Positions 35,110 through 35,363 of a DNA stretch of 35,363 nt are shown here, one piece after another; the first letter of the stretch is position 1; the number at the start of each line of letters is the position of its first letter. Under the pieces are notes generated by a model that saw only the letters and a list, made by a program, of their open reading frames with translations, had not been told where the DNA came from and searched no databases. The translations under genes were made by a program, and so were the position numbers. The stretch is from a virus. Where the stretch lies: positions 1 to 35,363 of IMG/VR virus record IMGVR_UViG_3300006802_000047. One strand, given 5' to 3'.

Positions 35110-35363
35110 CTATTTTTTGTTTGGTAAATAAATGCCGGAGCCGTAGCCGGAGCCGTCGCCGGAGCCGTCGCCGTAGCCGTCGCCGTCGCCGGAGCCGTAG
35201 CCGTCGCCGTCGCCGGAGCCGTAGCCGGAGCCGTAGCCGTAGCCGGAGCCGTCGCCGGAGCCGGAGCCGTAGCCGGAGCCGTCGCCGGAGCCGTAGCCGT
35301 AGCCGGAGCCGGAGCCGTAGCCGGAGCCGTCGCCGGAGCCGGAGCCGTAGCCGGAGCCGTAGC
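35110..35363 (-). CDS. Gly-Tyr/Ser/Asp repeat protein, C-terminal part (continues from base 1)
   Basis: From 35363 the minus frame reads Gly with Tyr, Ser or Asp alternately for about 76 residues, then a unique end GSGIYLPNKK and the TAG stop at 35112-35110. The reading frame matches that of the N-terminal part at 1-337 when the window ends are joined, giving a Cys codon at the joint. This piece alone has no start codon. The unique C-terminus argues that the repeat is a real coding tail and not an end artefact. Confidence 0.65.
   Translation of the reverse strand, partial: YGSGYGSGSGDGSGYGSGSGYGYGSGDGSGYGSGSGDGSGYGYGSGYGSGDGDGYGSGDGDGYGDGSGDGSGYGSGIYLPNKK
35134..35363. repeat. Right copy of terminal GCC-G hexanucleotide repeat
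   Basis: About 230 bases of the same 6-bp degenerate repeat as 1-124, in the same orientation, made of AGCCGT, AGCCGG, CGCCGT and CGCCGG units. On the minus strand it is coding without stops. The window edge falls inside the repeat, so copy number is not known. Confidence 0.95.

Noticed and set aside
35134-35363. Plus-strand Ser-Arg repeat protein
   Set aside because: The plus frame AGC CGT is open too, but it has no ribosome binding site or credible start, and it ends a few bases after the repeat at 130. The minus frame has both a start with GGAG and a distinct C-terminus.

Overview
The window looks like an essentially complete genome of a tailed double-stranded DNA bacteriophage of the siphovirus type. 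Evidence is a full head-to-tail set in canonical order: small and large terminase, portal, scaffold, HK97-like major capsid, connectors, tail tube, chaperone-like genes, tape measure, tail tip/fibre, holin and endolysin. Ribosome binding sites are strong (AGGAGG type) and the promoters look sigma-70 like, so the host is an ordinary bacterium. I cannot name the host. One sigma-region-4/zinc-finger protein resembles proteins I know from deltaproteobacteria, which is only a weak hint.

Both ends of the window lie in the same hexanucleotide repeat, in the same orientation. Read on the minus strand, the left part is the N-terminus and the right part the C-terminus of one Gly-Tyr/Ser/Asp repeat protein. 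The two parts join in frame when the ends are put together. The molecule is therefore most likely circular or circularly permuted, with the window broken inside a hard-to-assemble repeat.

Layout on the circle: (1) A minus-strand regulatory arm runs from about 3,100 down to 1, then from 35,363 down to 31,856. It holds a SWIM zinc-finger protein, an antirepressor-like protein, two proteins with sigma-70 region 4, a DUF6948 protein, the Gly-repeat protein, a phage N6-adenine methyltransferase and several small unknown genes. (2) A divergent control region at 3,001-3,505 carries a promoter-operator element that recurs twice more, two dyad operators, and one copy of a bipartite repeat also found in the minus arm. 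(3) A plus-strand accessory arm (3,506-9,362) has a ribbon-helix-helix-like protein, an XF1762-family protein, a DpdA-like tRNA-guanine transglycosylase homologue, a coiled-coil protein and small zinc-finger genes. (4) The plus-strand late arm (9,464-31,859) begins with a ParB-like protein and a TET-associated-type glycosyltransferase, followed by packaging, head, tail and lysis genes. The two arms converge at 31,856-31,859, where both stop codons share the four bases CTAG.

No integrase, DNA polymerase, helicase, primase or RNA polymerase is recognisable, so replication probably uses host enzymes. The most notable theme is DNA modification: DpdA-like, XF1762-like, TAGT-like glycosyltransferase and adenine methyltransferase genes in one small genome. 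Other points of interest are a scaffold gene split by an apparent -1 frameshift, a tRNA-like element with an 11-nt anticodon loop in a structured intergenic region, and repeated regulatory elements that may be served by the phage's own sigma-like proteins.
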